Positions 48,094 through 60,650 of a stretch of DNA of 64,000 nucleotides are shown here, piece after piece. The stretch's first letter is position 1; each line of letters starts with the position of its first letter. Where the stretch lies: assembly GCA_033032865.1 (NCBI GenBank), contig JAWHQI010000024.1, forward strand, positions 992,001-1,056,000, given 5' to 3'. The notes beneath the pieces were generated by a model. That model saw only the letters and a list, made by a program, of their open reading frames with translations. It searched no databases and was not told the DNA's origin. A program made the position numbers and the translations under genes. This stretch comes from Dactylorhiza incarnata (Eukaryota; Streptophyta; Magnoliopsida; Asparagales; Orchidaceae).

Positions 48094-49976
48094 TCATGAT
48101 TGATCAGAAGGAGGATCTTCACGGTGAAGGCGCGCGACCTGGTCATCGGTTTGAAGAAGGAGTGCATACATCTGACTCATGTTATGATGGAGGTGATTGA
48201 TAGTATTGTGAAGCCGCGTGGCATCCCGCTCTACCCGCGCAGCAGGAATCATGTGAGTAGGCAATGTCGCGGCGGTCTCACCAGTAGCAACGATCGGATC
48301 AGCCGCCCTAACCACTGGGGTATTTGAGGTCTCCCCTGTAGCCTGGCGGCTCGATGTGCGCAACCTCTCATCATTCACATTCGCTGGTCGCCGACTCCCG
48401 CCGACTTCCCTAGTCAGATGAAGATATTTTCCTCGATAATATTTGCAGTCATCCTCGAGCTTCAGATTCGCTTTCTTCTCATTATTAATCCGCGCAACCA
48501 GAACGACGTTCTGCTGCTGCAAGACCTTCTCCTTCTCCACTCGCTCTTTCCTTTTGGCCTCTAGCACAGCCCGCATGTCTTGCTCCTTTGCCCGCGTAAT
48601 CTCAGCCTGATCTTCAAGATCTTTTACTTTTTCCTTCAAGGTAATAAGAAGACTCTTGAAGTCGGCCAGTTCCTCTACTCCAGTATTTAGGTTCAACGAG
48701 AAACTTGGCGCTGGTGGAAGCAGTGGAGGAAGGTTAGCGATCAGGTCACCCGGCTTCATGGCTGACTCCGGGTTATCTGCAATATAGAAGATGCGGTTAG
48801 AACGGTCGGAAGCAAATAACCAAATGCAGAAAGCACTACAAAATTAAGACCGCTCATTTTGATGCTTTCACGCTTACTAGTCGATACTTCAAGATTAATG
48901 CATGAATATACAGGCCACCTCAATTGCTCGGGGTCCATTCTTCAGCGCTGCTCTCTTCAAAGTCTTTCATTCTGCCTTCGTTTAATAACAGAAGTTTGAA
49001 CCCCAGATAGGAAAAAAATTGATGGCAGGTTCAATATCAAATCGTTTTGATTTTTCCGAGGTCGCATTTTAAAAAAGCGGACAAGGCGATAGCCCGCGCC
49101 CTTCTTACCTTTTGCAAGGGGGTTAGATGGCCGCGGTTTATCCAAAGACTGTCTCAGCTTCTCCGCCTTCTCCTTCATCTCCATCATCCCGGTTTTCCTG
49201 GAGACCTCTGGTTCCGGCGTGACCTCCCCAGATCCAGCCGCATCCTCGCCAGGATGGTCAGCTTCGTTCATAGCTGCGGGAGTATCAAGTAGTTGATCTT
49301 GTCTTTGCAGAGTCTGCATATCCTTGAGGATTTCGCTCACCGTTATGCTGGCCGCGGAGTTGGGATGATCGTTCGGCTTGATGGAAGGAGTGACGAGGCC
49401 ATTAGGAACCTCCTACTCGCGCGGCTTACGCTGGAGGCTAGCCGCTCCCGATCTCCCAAAAGCGTCTTTGTTCTGGGCTTTTAACATTTTAACCTTCTTC
49501 ATTATCCTCTCTGCCGTTGTTTCGGCCCTCTTTATCTTCTTAACCGAATCCAGTTCGGCCTGTTGCGACTGATTTTAGTTATCTTCTATAACCACCACCG
49601 GTGCAAGTGTAATCTGTTCGGTCGGATTTGGGGAATTAACAACGCCTTCTTCCCCGTCATTCACCTTTAGGTGAGCCACTCAGGAAGGGGAGAATACTAT
49701 GTCGAAAGGATCGCCGCCTATGGTTTTCGAAGGGGCAGAGATAGAACCCGCTTTGCCAGAAGAAGAGGGTGGATTGACCGGAGGAGGGTTAGAACAACCC
49801 GCTTCATGACCAACAGCGTCCTTGTCAGCTGCAGGAAGACTTAAGTTAGCCACTTTTTATATATTAGTGGTCACGACAATTCGGTCGGTCTTATCAGACC
49901 GACGAACCTTCTTTTTCCTTGGGCGGTCAGCCTCTTTCTCCTTACGGACTAAGATTTTTGACATCAGGTCGGCCAT
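48094..49976 (-). pseudogene. Antisense gene 2 of element F (coiled-coil protein, multi-exon)
   Basis: The ATG at 49976 starts a Lys/Arg-rich N-terminus (MADLMSKILVRKEKEADRP). The frame is open to about 49100 apart from four nonsense codons. An intron with donor AAAGGTAAGAAGG (near 49107) and acceptor AACGAAGG (near 48974) joins to a short acidic exon. A second intron ends TATATTGCAG near 48780 and joins to the last exon. That exon has a predicted coiled coil (about 48660-48450), a GGSRRPANVNDERLR linker and a histidine-rich end (LHNTINHLHHNM). I recognise no domain. It lies head-to-tail upstream of antisense gene 1, and the two could be exons of one gene, but each has its own TATA box. Confidence 0.6.
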
Positions 49977-50075
49977 TTGGATGAGAGGGCTGACAACTCG
50001 AAAAAGTCTAATCGCTAGTGGCGAATAGTGTCCCGTGACTGCGATAGATCTATGAAGAATGAAGAGCCTTCAGTG

Positions 50076-50085
50076 CTTTTTATAG
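50076..50085 (-). promoter_or_regulatory. TATA box of antisense gene 2
   Basis: GCTATAAAAAG on the minus strand, about 105 bases upstream of the ATG at 49976; a clear plant TATA match. Confidence 0.6.
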
Positions 50086-50099
50086 CTTCCAGAGCAGAC

Positions 50100-50910
50100 C
50101 AGGTGTGGTCTCCTTCTAGGACAGACATTTCTGAAATTTCTTTGAAATCTGAAAATGTGCGGGGATCATGTTTACCCAGAAGACCACTATCTATATAATG
50201 ACCCCTTTAAACTGGGTGGCTTGCTAGGTTTAGCCGCCTAGCTCTATCTATGGTTGCCTGCATACAAACCACCCATCCCTCCAACAACAAACCGGGTGGT
50301 CTACCAAGCCCAGACCGCCATCAAGGATTGAAGGCTCAGGGCTCGAGTCCAGAAGACAAGCCCGCAGTTTCAAATCACAGACCGCCCGGGATTCCTCCCT
50401 ATCCAATTCGAGATTCACCTCAACTCAAGCTCAGCACAGATCGAGGTTCAAGCCGCCAGGCCGCGCGACTTCTCTTTTATCTTCCTTTTTGTATCATGTC
50501 ACCCCCTGCCCGATTCTCCTGTATCTGAACAGGCGGTTATTTTAGCCCTGCCTGTTTGGGCAGACTCCCGAGCCTATAATTAGGGGGGCGACGTTCCCAA
50601 GACATGCACACTCGAATCCAGGAGCTCGCTTGTAAGAGCTGCGGTCTCGAGTTCAGTGTTTTGTGACTTGTTACCCGGCCGACTTCTCTCCAACTTTGCC
50701 CTGTAACCCGCTGTAATCTCTTTTCTTAAATCAAGGGAAAGCCCGTCACAAGAGTGGCATTCGCCGTGACGGGCAAAGTCTGGTCTTGACCGCTGCCAGC
50801 GGTCTAAGTGGTCCGAATTCTCTAAGTCAATAGTAACCAGCAACTCGCAGCCTCCTCTTTTCCCTCGCTTACTTAGCATTGATCGTGGAGGTGCGATTTT
50901 GGCATCAACA
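50100..50910 (+). other. Element F 3' untranslated region and probable 3' LTR
   Basis: The sequence has many GACCGCC/CCGCGCG words up to 50480. A purine-rich TAATTAGGGGGGCGACG at 50577-50592 is a candidate polypurine tract, and TCAACA ends at 50910. No exact LTR start is evident because the other LTR copy is outside the window. Confidence 0.4.
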
Positions 50911-52321
50911 ATAGGCAATACTGAAATCGCAATACTAAAAGGAATGAGACCAGTATGAGACTGGGGTAAAGGGAGGTGCAATAATAAAAAGTTAGTAGTC
51001 CTTCACTCCATATTAAGGAGGCTTCCGTTCCATCTCAGATTATAGGAGTTTCCTCCGTTCCAAGGAGGCAACTTCCATATTTTTCGTAGCTGAGTTAACA
51101 TTAAGATGAATTTCGAAGTCTGCCTGGTTTGATGTTGTTCGAACCAGATTACCACTTAATTTCCCCCCTTCCTTATTTTATCTTAAAATCATTAAAATAG
51201 GGGATTATATCTAAAAATCATTCCACATTTATCATGGGTTTATCCTACCCTTAAAGTGTTACCATATACTTTCCAGGCCCTTCTGAGATCTTACACATCC
51301 CTTGATAATTGATTTAGGCTCTCAAAACCGCTAAATAAATTCTCACATATAGAAGAATGCTTTCAAAATCCCCAAACTTGGTAAGAGAGTGTAGAAAACC
51401 TTTAAAGAACTATCATAAATTTTTCCTCAATTTTGAATGAGGGACCTTCCCTCTGCAAAATTTAACACATAGAATCTGATCTATTTTAATTATTTAAAAA
51501 TAACAACTGAGTCCCAAAAATTTCCAATAACTACAATGATTGTAAATCACTAGGGACCTTGGATAATTAAATATAGATTTTTTCCAGCATGCTAAATCCC
51601 TTTGATATTTTAAATAGTGTAATATGCCCTGTATTTTAATTATTTAAAATGCCAAACCCTTAGAAAAATCTCCAAATTTTACTGGAGGTTGTCATGAGGA
51701 TGAGCTATAATTTTTATGTTCAAAAGTTTTCCATCTGAGCTAACTATAGGCCTAAAAAACATATCAACTATATATAACCATCATGCATGGATCTTGGCGC
51801 AAAATGTCGGCTGAGATGGAGCCACGCCGGAGGGAACTGTGGCCCCGCAACGGATCTGGCGCGGATCCGTTGTGGGGTGGCAAATCATTTCAGCCATGAT
51901 TAAGGAAATTAGGGTCGTTGAATCTCTTAACAGAGATCCAACGACACCTGTGCCGTCGCGGTGGCTGAGAGCTCACGGGCTCTCGCCACCGCCGGCCGGT
52001 CGACGGATCGTCGTGCCACCGCCTCCGGCCGACTCGCCGAAGGTAGGATCTTCTCCCGACGGTGGTTCGGCGGACTGGCGCTGTCGTCAGCCGTCGGAGA
52101 AGGTGATTACAGAGCATGGGCTCTCGGTCACTGTCAGAGCCCTGCTCTCCGGAGGTTTCGCCATCTGAAACCCTCCCAGAGAGGGTCGCCGCTCCCTCTT
52201 CGATGAGGTGTGGATCCACGAGAGGGACAAGGGTCTCTGGGGAGTCACCATGCATGGAGGAGGTGCCAAGGTGGCGGGGTGGCGCTCAGCTCGTCTTCTC
52301 CAGCTCTGGAAGGCATGTGGG
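50911..52321 (+). other. Non-coding, LTR-like sequence
   Basis: About 1.4 kb, AT-rich up to 51780 and then GC-rich. There is no credible protein; the reading frames near 51839-52320 are Pro/Arg/Gly-rich and overlap on both strands, a sign of composition rather than coding. The base style resembles the transcribed part of Tekay LTRs, but I cannot align it to A or G by eye. Confidence 0.4.
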
Positions 52322-55300
52322 TGTTAGACCCCCCCCCCTCCCGGAACACAAAACACGGCCAAGGGGAGTCTTATGCCCAGAACACCCGCCTTGCGGTAGC
52401 GTCAGCGCACGGGCTAACTTGTACCCCAAGACGCATATCCTGCCAACCCATAATAAAAGAAACCACAGAAGTCACATTCACACTAAGTATATAAAGTCTA
52501 CAATAAAACAAAGCAGGAACACAGAAAACTCTTGAATATCAGAGTACAAAATTTGCCCGAAGGCTACAACAAAGCGCTCAAAAGCTCACGTCTGTGACAG
52601 AAGAAAAGGATGGTATTGTAGTCTCAGGTCATGCCTCTCTCGCCTGTCTGTCCTCCTGCACCGTTCACTGTTGTCGTTCCATCTACGGGGGGTCCTCCTA
52701 AAATTAAGGCGTAGGAACCGTTAGTCATAAAGACTAAGTGGCTTCACATTCTCTCACCCCGGCGACTCTTAGGCACCGTGTGGAAGGAAAGAAAAAAAAG
52801 ATGCAATATAACAGTAAGTACAATATGCAGGTTGCAAGGAGGTATTACTAACCTAGCAGTTATATATCAACAACTAACAACATGTATATAAAAGCATTTA
52901 CATCTAGCAGTTATATATCAACAGCTAACAACATGTATATAAAAGCAATTACATCTAGCAGTTATATATCAACAGCTAACAACATGTATATAAAAGCAAT
53001 TACATCTAGCAATGTATCAAGGAGCAATATATATATAAGGAACTGGATTGAGCTTAACTTATAAGGATGCCCATACAAGCGTATAAGTTAAGGGTCTGGT
53101 GCAGAAATAGTAACTCATTATATAAAAGTGCTCATACAAATTTATATGATAAGGATCTTATGCGGTGCAATGCAATGTGATGCAATGCAATGATTATAAT
53201 ATGATGACTCACTCATGCATACTCACGCACTCTGACTCTGTACGTATAGACCTTTTGTAGTTCCCTCTGTTCGAGTGTGTCAACTCAGGTACCCAGTTGA
53301 GGCAAACAGGGCAGTGGACCGGGCTGTCCACTTCTAGGCTTGTGTAACACCACCCAACCTAGACCTTATGTACGCCCCTAAGAACACACAGGGTATCCGC
53401 GTACTATCTGGTAAGCACCACCTCTAGCCCTCTATTCGAGTCACCGCTCAGGTACCCAGTTGAGGCAAACAGGGCAGTGGACCGAGCTGTCCACTTCTAG
53501 GCCAGTATGACACATCCCAGCCTAGACCTTACGTACACCCCTAAGAACACACAGAGTATCCGCGTACTACTTGATACAACAATGCCTCTAAGTGAAACAC
53601 AAAGCTCTTGGCTCGGAGGACTCGACAGTCCTTCTTATATCCCGAGCCTACCGCCCGCAGGACTAACTCAATTCTTCCTTATATCTCGAGCCTACCGCTA
53701 GCAGTTCTAACCCATGATCTTAAGCAAGCAAGGGCTCCAAACAGAGTCCCTTCCCACATTAACTTAGGGAGTCGACCCATCACAATCACTATACCAAGCC
53801 CTCAATGCTACCATTAGGGAGTTAGCATACTCTAAGCAGTGAGATACACAAGTCCTGAGATTTCACTTCATACGATCCTAACCTAAGGACTACCTTGTGC
53901 ACAATATCATATCCTCAAGACTAAAGATCAATGTCTAAGCTCGACTTTTAGTCAAGGGTTATTTCTTACCCAACCCTGTTAGAATCAACATATATATTTA
54001 AATGTTAATACATACTACGCCATCAATCGTTCATCACATCCGAACACTTGGGTAAAAAGAGTGGTGTTACAATGTAGTTATTCATCTAACGACACATCAC
54101 GAACAGTATGATCCTCAGGTGCATACCCCGACATCATTTAAATATAATCCTCCACATTAGTGGCAACTCGCATGTCTTATAGTCAGCATTAGTTGACTGG
54201 TAGGAGTGTATAAAAAGTTGATCATAAACACTGATATTTACAAGTCCTAGAGTGTCATCAAACAAGTGATCAATCAAATGGCTATATCAAAGCCAAGACT
54301 TCTAAAATTTCTACTACATGTCAAGGTTAGCATCTTGAGTGTTTACACCATATCCCAGCTCATTCGGAATAATCATGATAGCTATTTACGGCACAATAAT
54401 TTTATAACATAACATTGACAAATCATAGCAAGCCTATATCAGAAAATTATGAAATTTAAGAGGGGTGTCCACATTGTCATCAAACATTTATCTACCAATT
54501 CCAAACAGCTTCCGATAAGCAAACAAGGTAAGTCATAAAATTAATATGAATCCGTACGCCTCCCTCGCCGTGCGCTAAACATATTATTTACCAAATAACA
54601 AATGTAAACTACACGGATCTAAGTGCTGATCGAACAATGTCCGGTCATCTTCTTCCTCCAGCCTGGGGCTGTGAATTGCCTGACCTGGAGACTAATAAAA
54701 AATTCTCACATCAGCCACCTTCTTTCTCGTCCGACCAACCAACATCACCGCCCCTTTCTCGTATGTGAGATGCATCGACGGGCGGTGAATCGGTGACCGG
54801 AGGTGACCGGAATAAATAATCAGAACACAGATTTCAGTCATCCCTCCATGGCTTGCTCTCAAATCAACTCAATTGAGTTCGACATCTCGCCTAGTTTGAT
54901 CTAAGAAACTAGCACCAAGGTAGAGGGGAGGAAGCTCACCGAGTGTCCATGCATGCAACCCAATAGCCGCATATGCGGCATTTGTCTATTGCTCTCCGTC
55001 ATGGTCGGATCTCGCCGATCCGGATCTCGTCGGAGGTCGTCGAAGAGGAGTCAAACTCTTTGAGTGGGCTGTTTTGGCTTGGAGAGCGAGGCTCGCTGTT
55101 TTGGGTCTTCGAAAGAGGAGATCTCACCAAAGAAAGAGGAGATCACAAGCCTTGGTGGAGAGAGGTTGAGGCCGCCGGAGTTTGGAGCTTGGTGGAAATG
55201 GAGGGAGGTGGATCTCGTCCAGATCTGGAGTTTGCCGGAGCTTGTGCAATAGTAGGGAGCTCGGGCTGTTCGGAGCTGGATCGGCCTGGAGCTTCAAGGT

Positions 55301-56481
55301 CGAGGGGTGTTCAGGCGGTGTTCTCGCCGGAGAAGAGAATGGCGGAGAAGATAGCTCGTGAGCCTCGCCGGAGATGGAAGAGGAGGAGCTCGACATGCCG
55401 GATCTGGAGGAAGAGTCGCCGAAGTTGGAGTTTGGAGCTCGCTGAAAATGGAGGGAGGGGCGGAGCTTGGGTCGGCCATGGTGGATTTCGTCCATTGAAT
55501 GGAGGTTAGAGAGAGAGCTAGAGAGAGAGGATGGCTTGAGTTTCTTGCTGTTGGTGGCTGGCGACGATGTTGCCGTGAGGAGCGCCGGAGAATGGGGAGG
55601 AAGAGGGAAGGGAGACCCTCTGTTGGCTGACGGCGCAAGGGAGGAGGGAGCTCGGGTCAGGTAAGTTTCTAAACCTAAAACTTATAATGTTTATATACAT
55701 AATATATGTTATATAATTATAATAATAATATTAGTATTATTAATGCATTCAAACACTCGCGCAATGCTCTAGAGGACTCGAAAATTGTCCTGAACGGGCT
55801 CGTTACGACCGTCTCGCTGGCACGCATCCACCGGGACGATCCGAGATTAATTCCGAGTTCGTTTGGTAAATTTATGCTTGTCGGAGCATTTACGGCCTAA
55901 TTTTGTGCCGTATTAAAACTCGTCGAACGACGTCGGAATTTTAAACTGATGACACTGTTGGACTCGTATTATTATTATGAGTCCAACGAATCTGACCGGG
56001 GTCAACTTCGAAGGCGTTTGCTCAATTTCCACTTTTGGGGCAAATACGCTATTTGCAAACCATATTATGATTTCGCCGAGTCTCATCAGAATCGAGCGCG
56101 ACCAATTTTGTTGAACTCGTATCGGCGTCACGAGTCCAATCAAAACTGACCGAGGTGAATTCCAAGGTCGTCTGCTGCATATCACCTTTTGAATAAATAC
56201 GCTATTTGAACACCATGTCATTTGAGCTAACGTACGCACTATAATTCCTTCAAGGCGGCGCGCTTCCTTCGAGTTCTATTGCTCAAATTATGCTCTCTGG
56301 ATGGCTCGGATCCCGATACAGCAAGCATCGGGACAAAGAATAGAAATGGTACTCGCCGTATTCGTCGAGTGCACTTCACCGGCTCAGGTGCAAGCCTGGC
56401 CCTCAGTACACCCCGAGCCCGAGTCAACTCGCTTGACTCAAAAACGCGCACAAGGGGTCTAGCTCGAATCGGGATGTTACA
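52322..56481 (-). repeat. LTR G: 4.2-kb Tekay/Del-type LTR, related to that of element A
   Basis: It begins TGTTAGACCCC and ends GGGATGTTACA. The first 120 bases (GTCTTATGCCCAGAACAC) and the blocks near 52740 and 53300 match the LTR of element A. The sequence right of it (AATAAACGAAGAAACAATTTCGTCC, 56486-56510) is the complement of a Tekay-type pre-LTR motif, so this is a 3' LTR in minus orientation. A block at about 53264-53407 recurs at 53432-53575. TG/CA ends and homology support the call, but without the second LTR or a TSD the exact extent is not proved. Confidence 0.7.
52855..53007. repeat. 51-bp tandem repeat in LTR G, three copies
   Basis: Three near-identical 51-bp units start at 52855, 52906 and 52957. 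Each contains AGCAGTTATATATCAAC and ATGTATATAAAAGCA. Confidence 0.95.
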
Positions 56482-58513
56482 AATCTAATAAACGAAGAAA
56501 CAATTTCGTCCCCAAAATATTAGGTTGAGGCTATGAGGATTTTGTGGATGAGAGTAAAATATAGTCATCATATTCATTCATGAGCACTTCATCCATAATA
56601 ATTTCAAGCATTTGTATGCATTCTTAATTGTTGCGGTTTATACATAGAAACTAGATTGTATGTGCACTCTTGCCTTGTGAAGTCATACGAACTAATAATG
56701 ACACACACTATTTCAATAATCGCTACATCAGTCTAACTGATTATGTTGTGATTTAATCTCAAGCACACAACATACAAGTGAGCATTTAGCAAGGACTTGG
56801 TATGAACGACATCAAGCATGCTACTCATTTATAAAACCACGATGCAACCGGCTACCACTACCAACATCTATATCGCTATCCAGGTTTCTCGAACCAACAA
56901 GACTGTCGAGCCACCAGCTCGCTTACACCTTGCAGGACTGGTTCTCAAAACACTATATCTCTATAGCAGGTGTCATCAACAGTTGTCTTGCATCAATATC
57001 ATACCTATCTTCCATGAGTCTCCAACACAAATCCTCGGTAATTTTATTTAATTTACAATATCATTACATATGTACGCAACCAGTGCATAGACACCACTGT
57101 TGTGAATTTGTTAACTTAACAACCACGTTGCAAAACCTTGGCGCTAAGAGTGCTACGATTTAAACCAATTATCCTAAATATGTCACTTTTAAACACACCT
57201 CTTTGATCAACAATCAAATACAACTCCAACTCAACAAATTTCAAGGCGTCCCCCAAAATTTGTCACGCGGTCGTCTGACCGACCATTGATCACTGAGAGG
57301 CACTACAACACTATCAAGAGGATTCAAGATTTCACTTAACTACACCCATGAGGTTCTAATGATGGAACTCATGCTATCAGAACCTAAGGACTACCACCAA
57401 GTCCTTATGTCATCCAAACACTTGTCAGGATCTGACTAGTGCATAGCAGCACTCAAGGATTGCCAACTCAAGTCCTTACCATCACATCAGGATATCATAG
57501 GATCCTTCACATAGTATTGACATCCATCTAAAACCATGCTAAATTTTACCCAACGTGACCCACAAAGGTCCTAATGGGCACACATCAGGATGTATTCATA
57601 TCCTCAATTACCCAGCTATATGATTTATCCAGGAGTTCATGTATGAAAACTCGACAACCTCGGTGTATATACCAAAAGGTTTTAGATCGTCATTTCTCCT
57701 TGGTCTACTTCTCCACATAACCTTCGATCAGAGCAAAGACATAACCATCCTTTAGGTACTCACCTATGTTATTCTGGTAGGGGACTCAACGTAATCCAAA
57801 ACTTGGTGTTTAACCATCCACCTTGCTTAAAAAAATGACTCATTCATCAAGGAGTACCTAATTCTAATATCGTCGATTTGTAACGACTTAAATGAGAAAA
57901 CCTCATTATAGCAAGGCTAAGTGAAGCAGTCTGCAAAGATTTTTAACTCCCGGTGAAACCTCAGTTGGTCCATTAGCTAGGCCAATAAACGAAGAAAAAA
58001 AAGGTTCGCCCCCATACACCTAAGTTATGTTTCTTCGACCACCAGTATGGTACATTCACCCCTTCTATGCACACCGGCCCTATGGGCATGCCGTCCTCGA
58101 TTAGGAATTTTACCCTATAAGTACTTGCCACAAGGCACTTGAATAACAGTTCCTGGGACCTATTAAAGTGTTATAGGACCTCAAGCTACCATTTTCAACA
58201 ACCTTTCTAGGGTTCGACATGTTCCCGACTACAAAATGGTCACTTTCTAGACTCGCAGTCTAATTGGATGTAAACTACAGTGAGGAGCATCACATTATGG
58301 GTACGAACATCAAACTTAGAAGTCTCTTACTGCCCCAACAGTAGATAATGAGCACTACTACTTCTAACCGCGATACTAGTCACGAGTTGCTCTCACTATA
58401 AGGGGGGGGGGGGGGGGGGGTCTTAACATTTATCATGTGATTTCACTATATCTACTGTTGATAATTAAAATTTATTTCCCAAAATCGTGAATCTTTCTAA
58501 AGGAGATCATGAT
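56482..58513 (-). other. Non-coding internal segment next to LTR G
   Basis: About 2 kb with no retroelement domain in any frame. The pre-LTR-like motif AATAAACGAAGAAA recurs at about 57968. A 19-base G run lies at 58402-58420. It may be the internal region of a non-autonomous relative of A, or a decayed one, interrupted by element H. Confidence 0.45.
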
Positions 58514-59203
58514 TGTACAACCCGCATTCGTCGAGTGGGCCCCCCAGCCAACTGGCGAAACCTGGGTCGTCCGGATCATTCGCCGGGTCACTCGCCCGGG
58601 CTAAGGAAGGTAAAAATGCCCCCGAGTTGGTGGGGGTAAGCTGTAGGGGAAAAGACGCTAGGCGAGTGGTGCCCTCACGGACCACTCGCCCAGAAGCGAG
58701 GGCACTCGCCCAGCTAGGCGGGTGCCCAGCGAGTGGTGCCCTCACGGACCATTCACCCAGGATGATTTGAGGAGGAAATGACCAGGATACCCCTGGTGGG
58801 CTGCAAATAGCCCTTCGGAACAGCGGAGTTAGGCTGTTAGCAGACCAATTAGGGGTGCAGTTAGTAAAATTAAAAGGCGGATTCATGTTATTTACAGACC
58901 AGCCTAGGAAAACTATAAATAGACCCTTAAGGGCACCTTGGAGGAGATCCGATTTTAGAGAATCCTCTCCTCTAGGCTAGTTTTGGTTGGCAGCCAGTGC
59001 CCTCCAAGGTGCCCGGTTGAGCTCTGGTTTGGGAGGGGAAGCTCTCTAAGATCTTCCGGGTGTGTGGCGGGACCTCCTCGCTTCAGCCTTGGGTCTATTC
59101 CGTTTTCAGCATCCACCGTCAAGAGAGTCTAGTGAGGGAGAAATAAGCATCGACTACACCCCCAGTGGGTCCGAACTCAAGAGACCAGTTGCTGGTTTCA
59201 ACA
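58514..59203 (+). repeat. Element H 5' LTR
   Basis: About 690 bases from TGTACAACCC to GTTTCAACA. The start is the best TG candidate, not proved, because the other LTR is not in view. A direct repeat with GTGGTGCCCTCACGGACCA occurs at about 58668 and 58734. Confidence 0.65.
58913..58922 (+). promoter_or_regulatory. TATA box of element H
   Basis: CTATAAATAG, about 290 bases before the LTR end; transcription probably starts near 58945. Confidence 0.65.
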
Positions 59204-59225
59204 TTTTTGGTGCGGTGAGCGTGGA
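59204..59225 (+). other. Element H primer binding site
   Basis: TTTTTGGTGCGGTGAGCGTGG directly follows the LTR. It has the same form as the TTTGGCGCCGTCTGTGG sites of many Tat elements; which tRNA it fits is not decided. Confidence 0.6.
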
Positions 59226-59261
59226 CCGTAGCCGGTGAAAGAAAATCCCAAGCTAGTTTCG

Positions 59262-60650
59262 ATGACGGGAGATGGAGGAAATGGTTCTGACTCAGGTCAC
59301 TCGCAGCCACCCGCGGCAGGGGAGTGGCTGGAGATGTTTGAGAAGTTCAAGCGAGAGGTTCTGCAGACAGTTCTCGCGGCAAGGAGCGAGTGCGAGACCC
59401 CGGCTGTCCCAGTGGTCCCGCCTTTGCAGATCGGCGAGAACGCACCGGGGCAACGGCCGGGGAAGGAGGTGCCAGCAGAAGGAAGCGCGCGAGATCTCCC
59501 CGGACGGCAGCTGTTCAGCAGTCCGGCGAGTGCTGAGGTGTGTGAGTTGGTCCCGCGCGAGAGGACCACTCGCCGAGCAGGGGAAGGGAGCCCCATTTGC
59601 GAGATGATCCTCTCGGCCCCAGTGCCAGAAGGGTTTCGTGGGCCGGAGATGTCCTACTACACCGGCAAGGAGGATCCAGTTGTGCATCTGCAGTGGTTCG
59701 AGGACATGACTTCAATCCTTCCCATGTCAGATTCTTTCCAATGCCAACTCTTCGCGACCACCCTGAAGGAGAAAGCAAGGGACTGGTTCCACCAGCTTCC
59801 CACAGGTTCCATCTACGCGTTCGATGATCTGCGCCGAAGCTTCCGACTGCGCTTCTCGACGTCAAAAAAGAGGAAGAAGGATGCGGAGGCTCTCTTCAAG
59901 ATCAGGCAGAGGGAGGGGGAATCCCTGGCCAAGTACGTGGACAGGTTCCAGGAGGAGATACACCTAGTGCAGGAAGTGCCGGGATTCTCCCTCCAGATGG
60001 CATTCATCGTAGGGCTGCGAGAGGGGTTCTTCAAGATGGACCTGAAGAGAAGACCTCCCGTATCCTTCGAGGAGTTGATGGAGAGAGCCGCGGAGGAGAT
60101 TGAAGGGGAGGCAGCCAACCCCGAATTCTACAAAAGGTTGGCGAAGATGAGCGAGCCCGAGGCGAGGTAGCCAGAGGGAAGAAGGCGAGAGGAGCCCAGG
60201 GGCCAGGGGTTCGAAAGACTGCCTCGGGTTTGGAGGAACCAAGAGCCCAACAACAGGTTGGGCTGGAGGAACCAGGAAGGACTGGCGCGAGGTCAGGATG
60301 AAAGGTACCAAGGAAGGGAGGCAGGAGGAGTGAATCAGGGGTGGAGGAAGGGTCCCAGACCCCCTCACCCCCCGAGGGAGCAAGCCATGGCGGTAGGCCG
60401 AGGGAGAAGAGGTAGAGGAGCGAGAGGAGGAAGAGGAAGAGCGGGAAGAGAGGACAGGGTGGCGTTGCCTTACTGTGACTTTCATCAGGAAGAAGGTCAC
60501 GCGATCGCCACCTGCCCGGAGTTCTTGGAGATGAGGGAAAGAGGACATCCACGGCGGCAGCAGGCCAGAATTGAGGAAGTGCTCCTAGAGGCAGAAGAGG
60601 ATCGGTGTGAAGATAGGGCAGATACAGGAACCAGGGGGGAATCGGGGTGA
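59262..60650 (+). pseudogene. Element H gag
   Basis: I chose ATG 59262 (MTGDGGNGSDSGH); the frame is open a little further upstream but without an ATG. The gag core includes MSYYTGKEDPVVHLQWFED, FSTSKKRKKDAEALFKIRQ and IVGLREGFFKMDL. A TAG at 60168-60170 (CAG in the likely parent) interrupts it. The frame then continues through an Arg/Gly-rich segment (GRGRRGRGARGGRGRAG) to a Cys/His cluster (CDFHQEEGHAIATC) and stops at 60648-60650, overlapping the start of pol. Confidence 0.85.

Larger units (their letters stand above)
38576..50910 (+). mobile_element. Element F: decayed Tat/Retand-type Ty3/gypsy element with antisense genes
   Basis: The sequence from 38576 begins inside gag, so element A inserted there and the 5' LTR of F lies left of the window. 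The pol order is protease, RT, RNase H, second RNase H, integrase, and it is the second RNase H that marks the Tat lineage. Pol ends at 43645. A 2.2-kb non-coding repeat-rich stretch follows, then two genes on the opposite strand (45890-49976), as reported for some Tat elements. The 3' LTR boundary is not certain; TCAACA at 50905-50910 is a candidate end. Confidence 0.8.

Noticed and set aside
51839..52535. Possible host exon (MAPQRIWRG...)
   Set aside because: Pro/Arg-rich with equally long frames on the other strand, no splice pattern I could defend, and it runs into LTR G.
54973..55664. Overlapping Gly/Arg/Glu-rich frames on both strands in LTR G
   Set aside because: Long open frames on both strands of a GC-rich stretch reflect composition. 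No motif, no second copy, inside an LTR.
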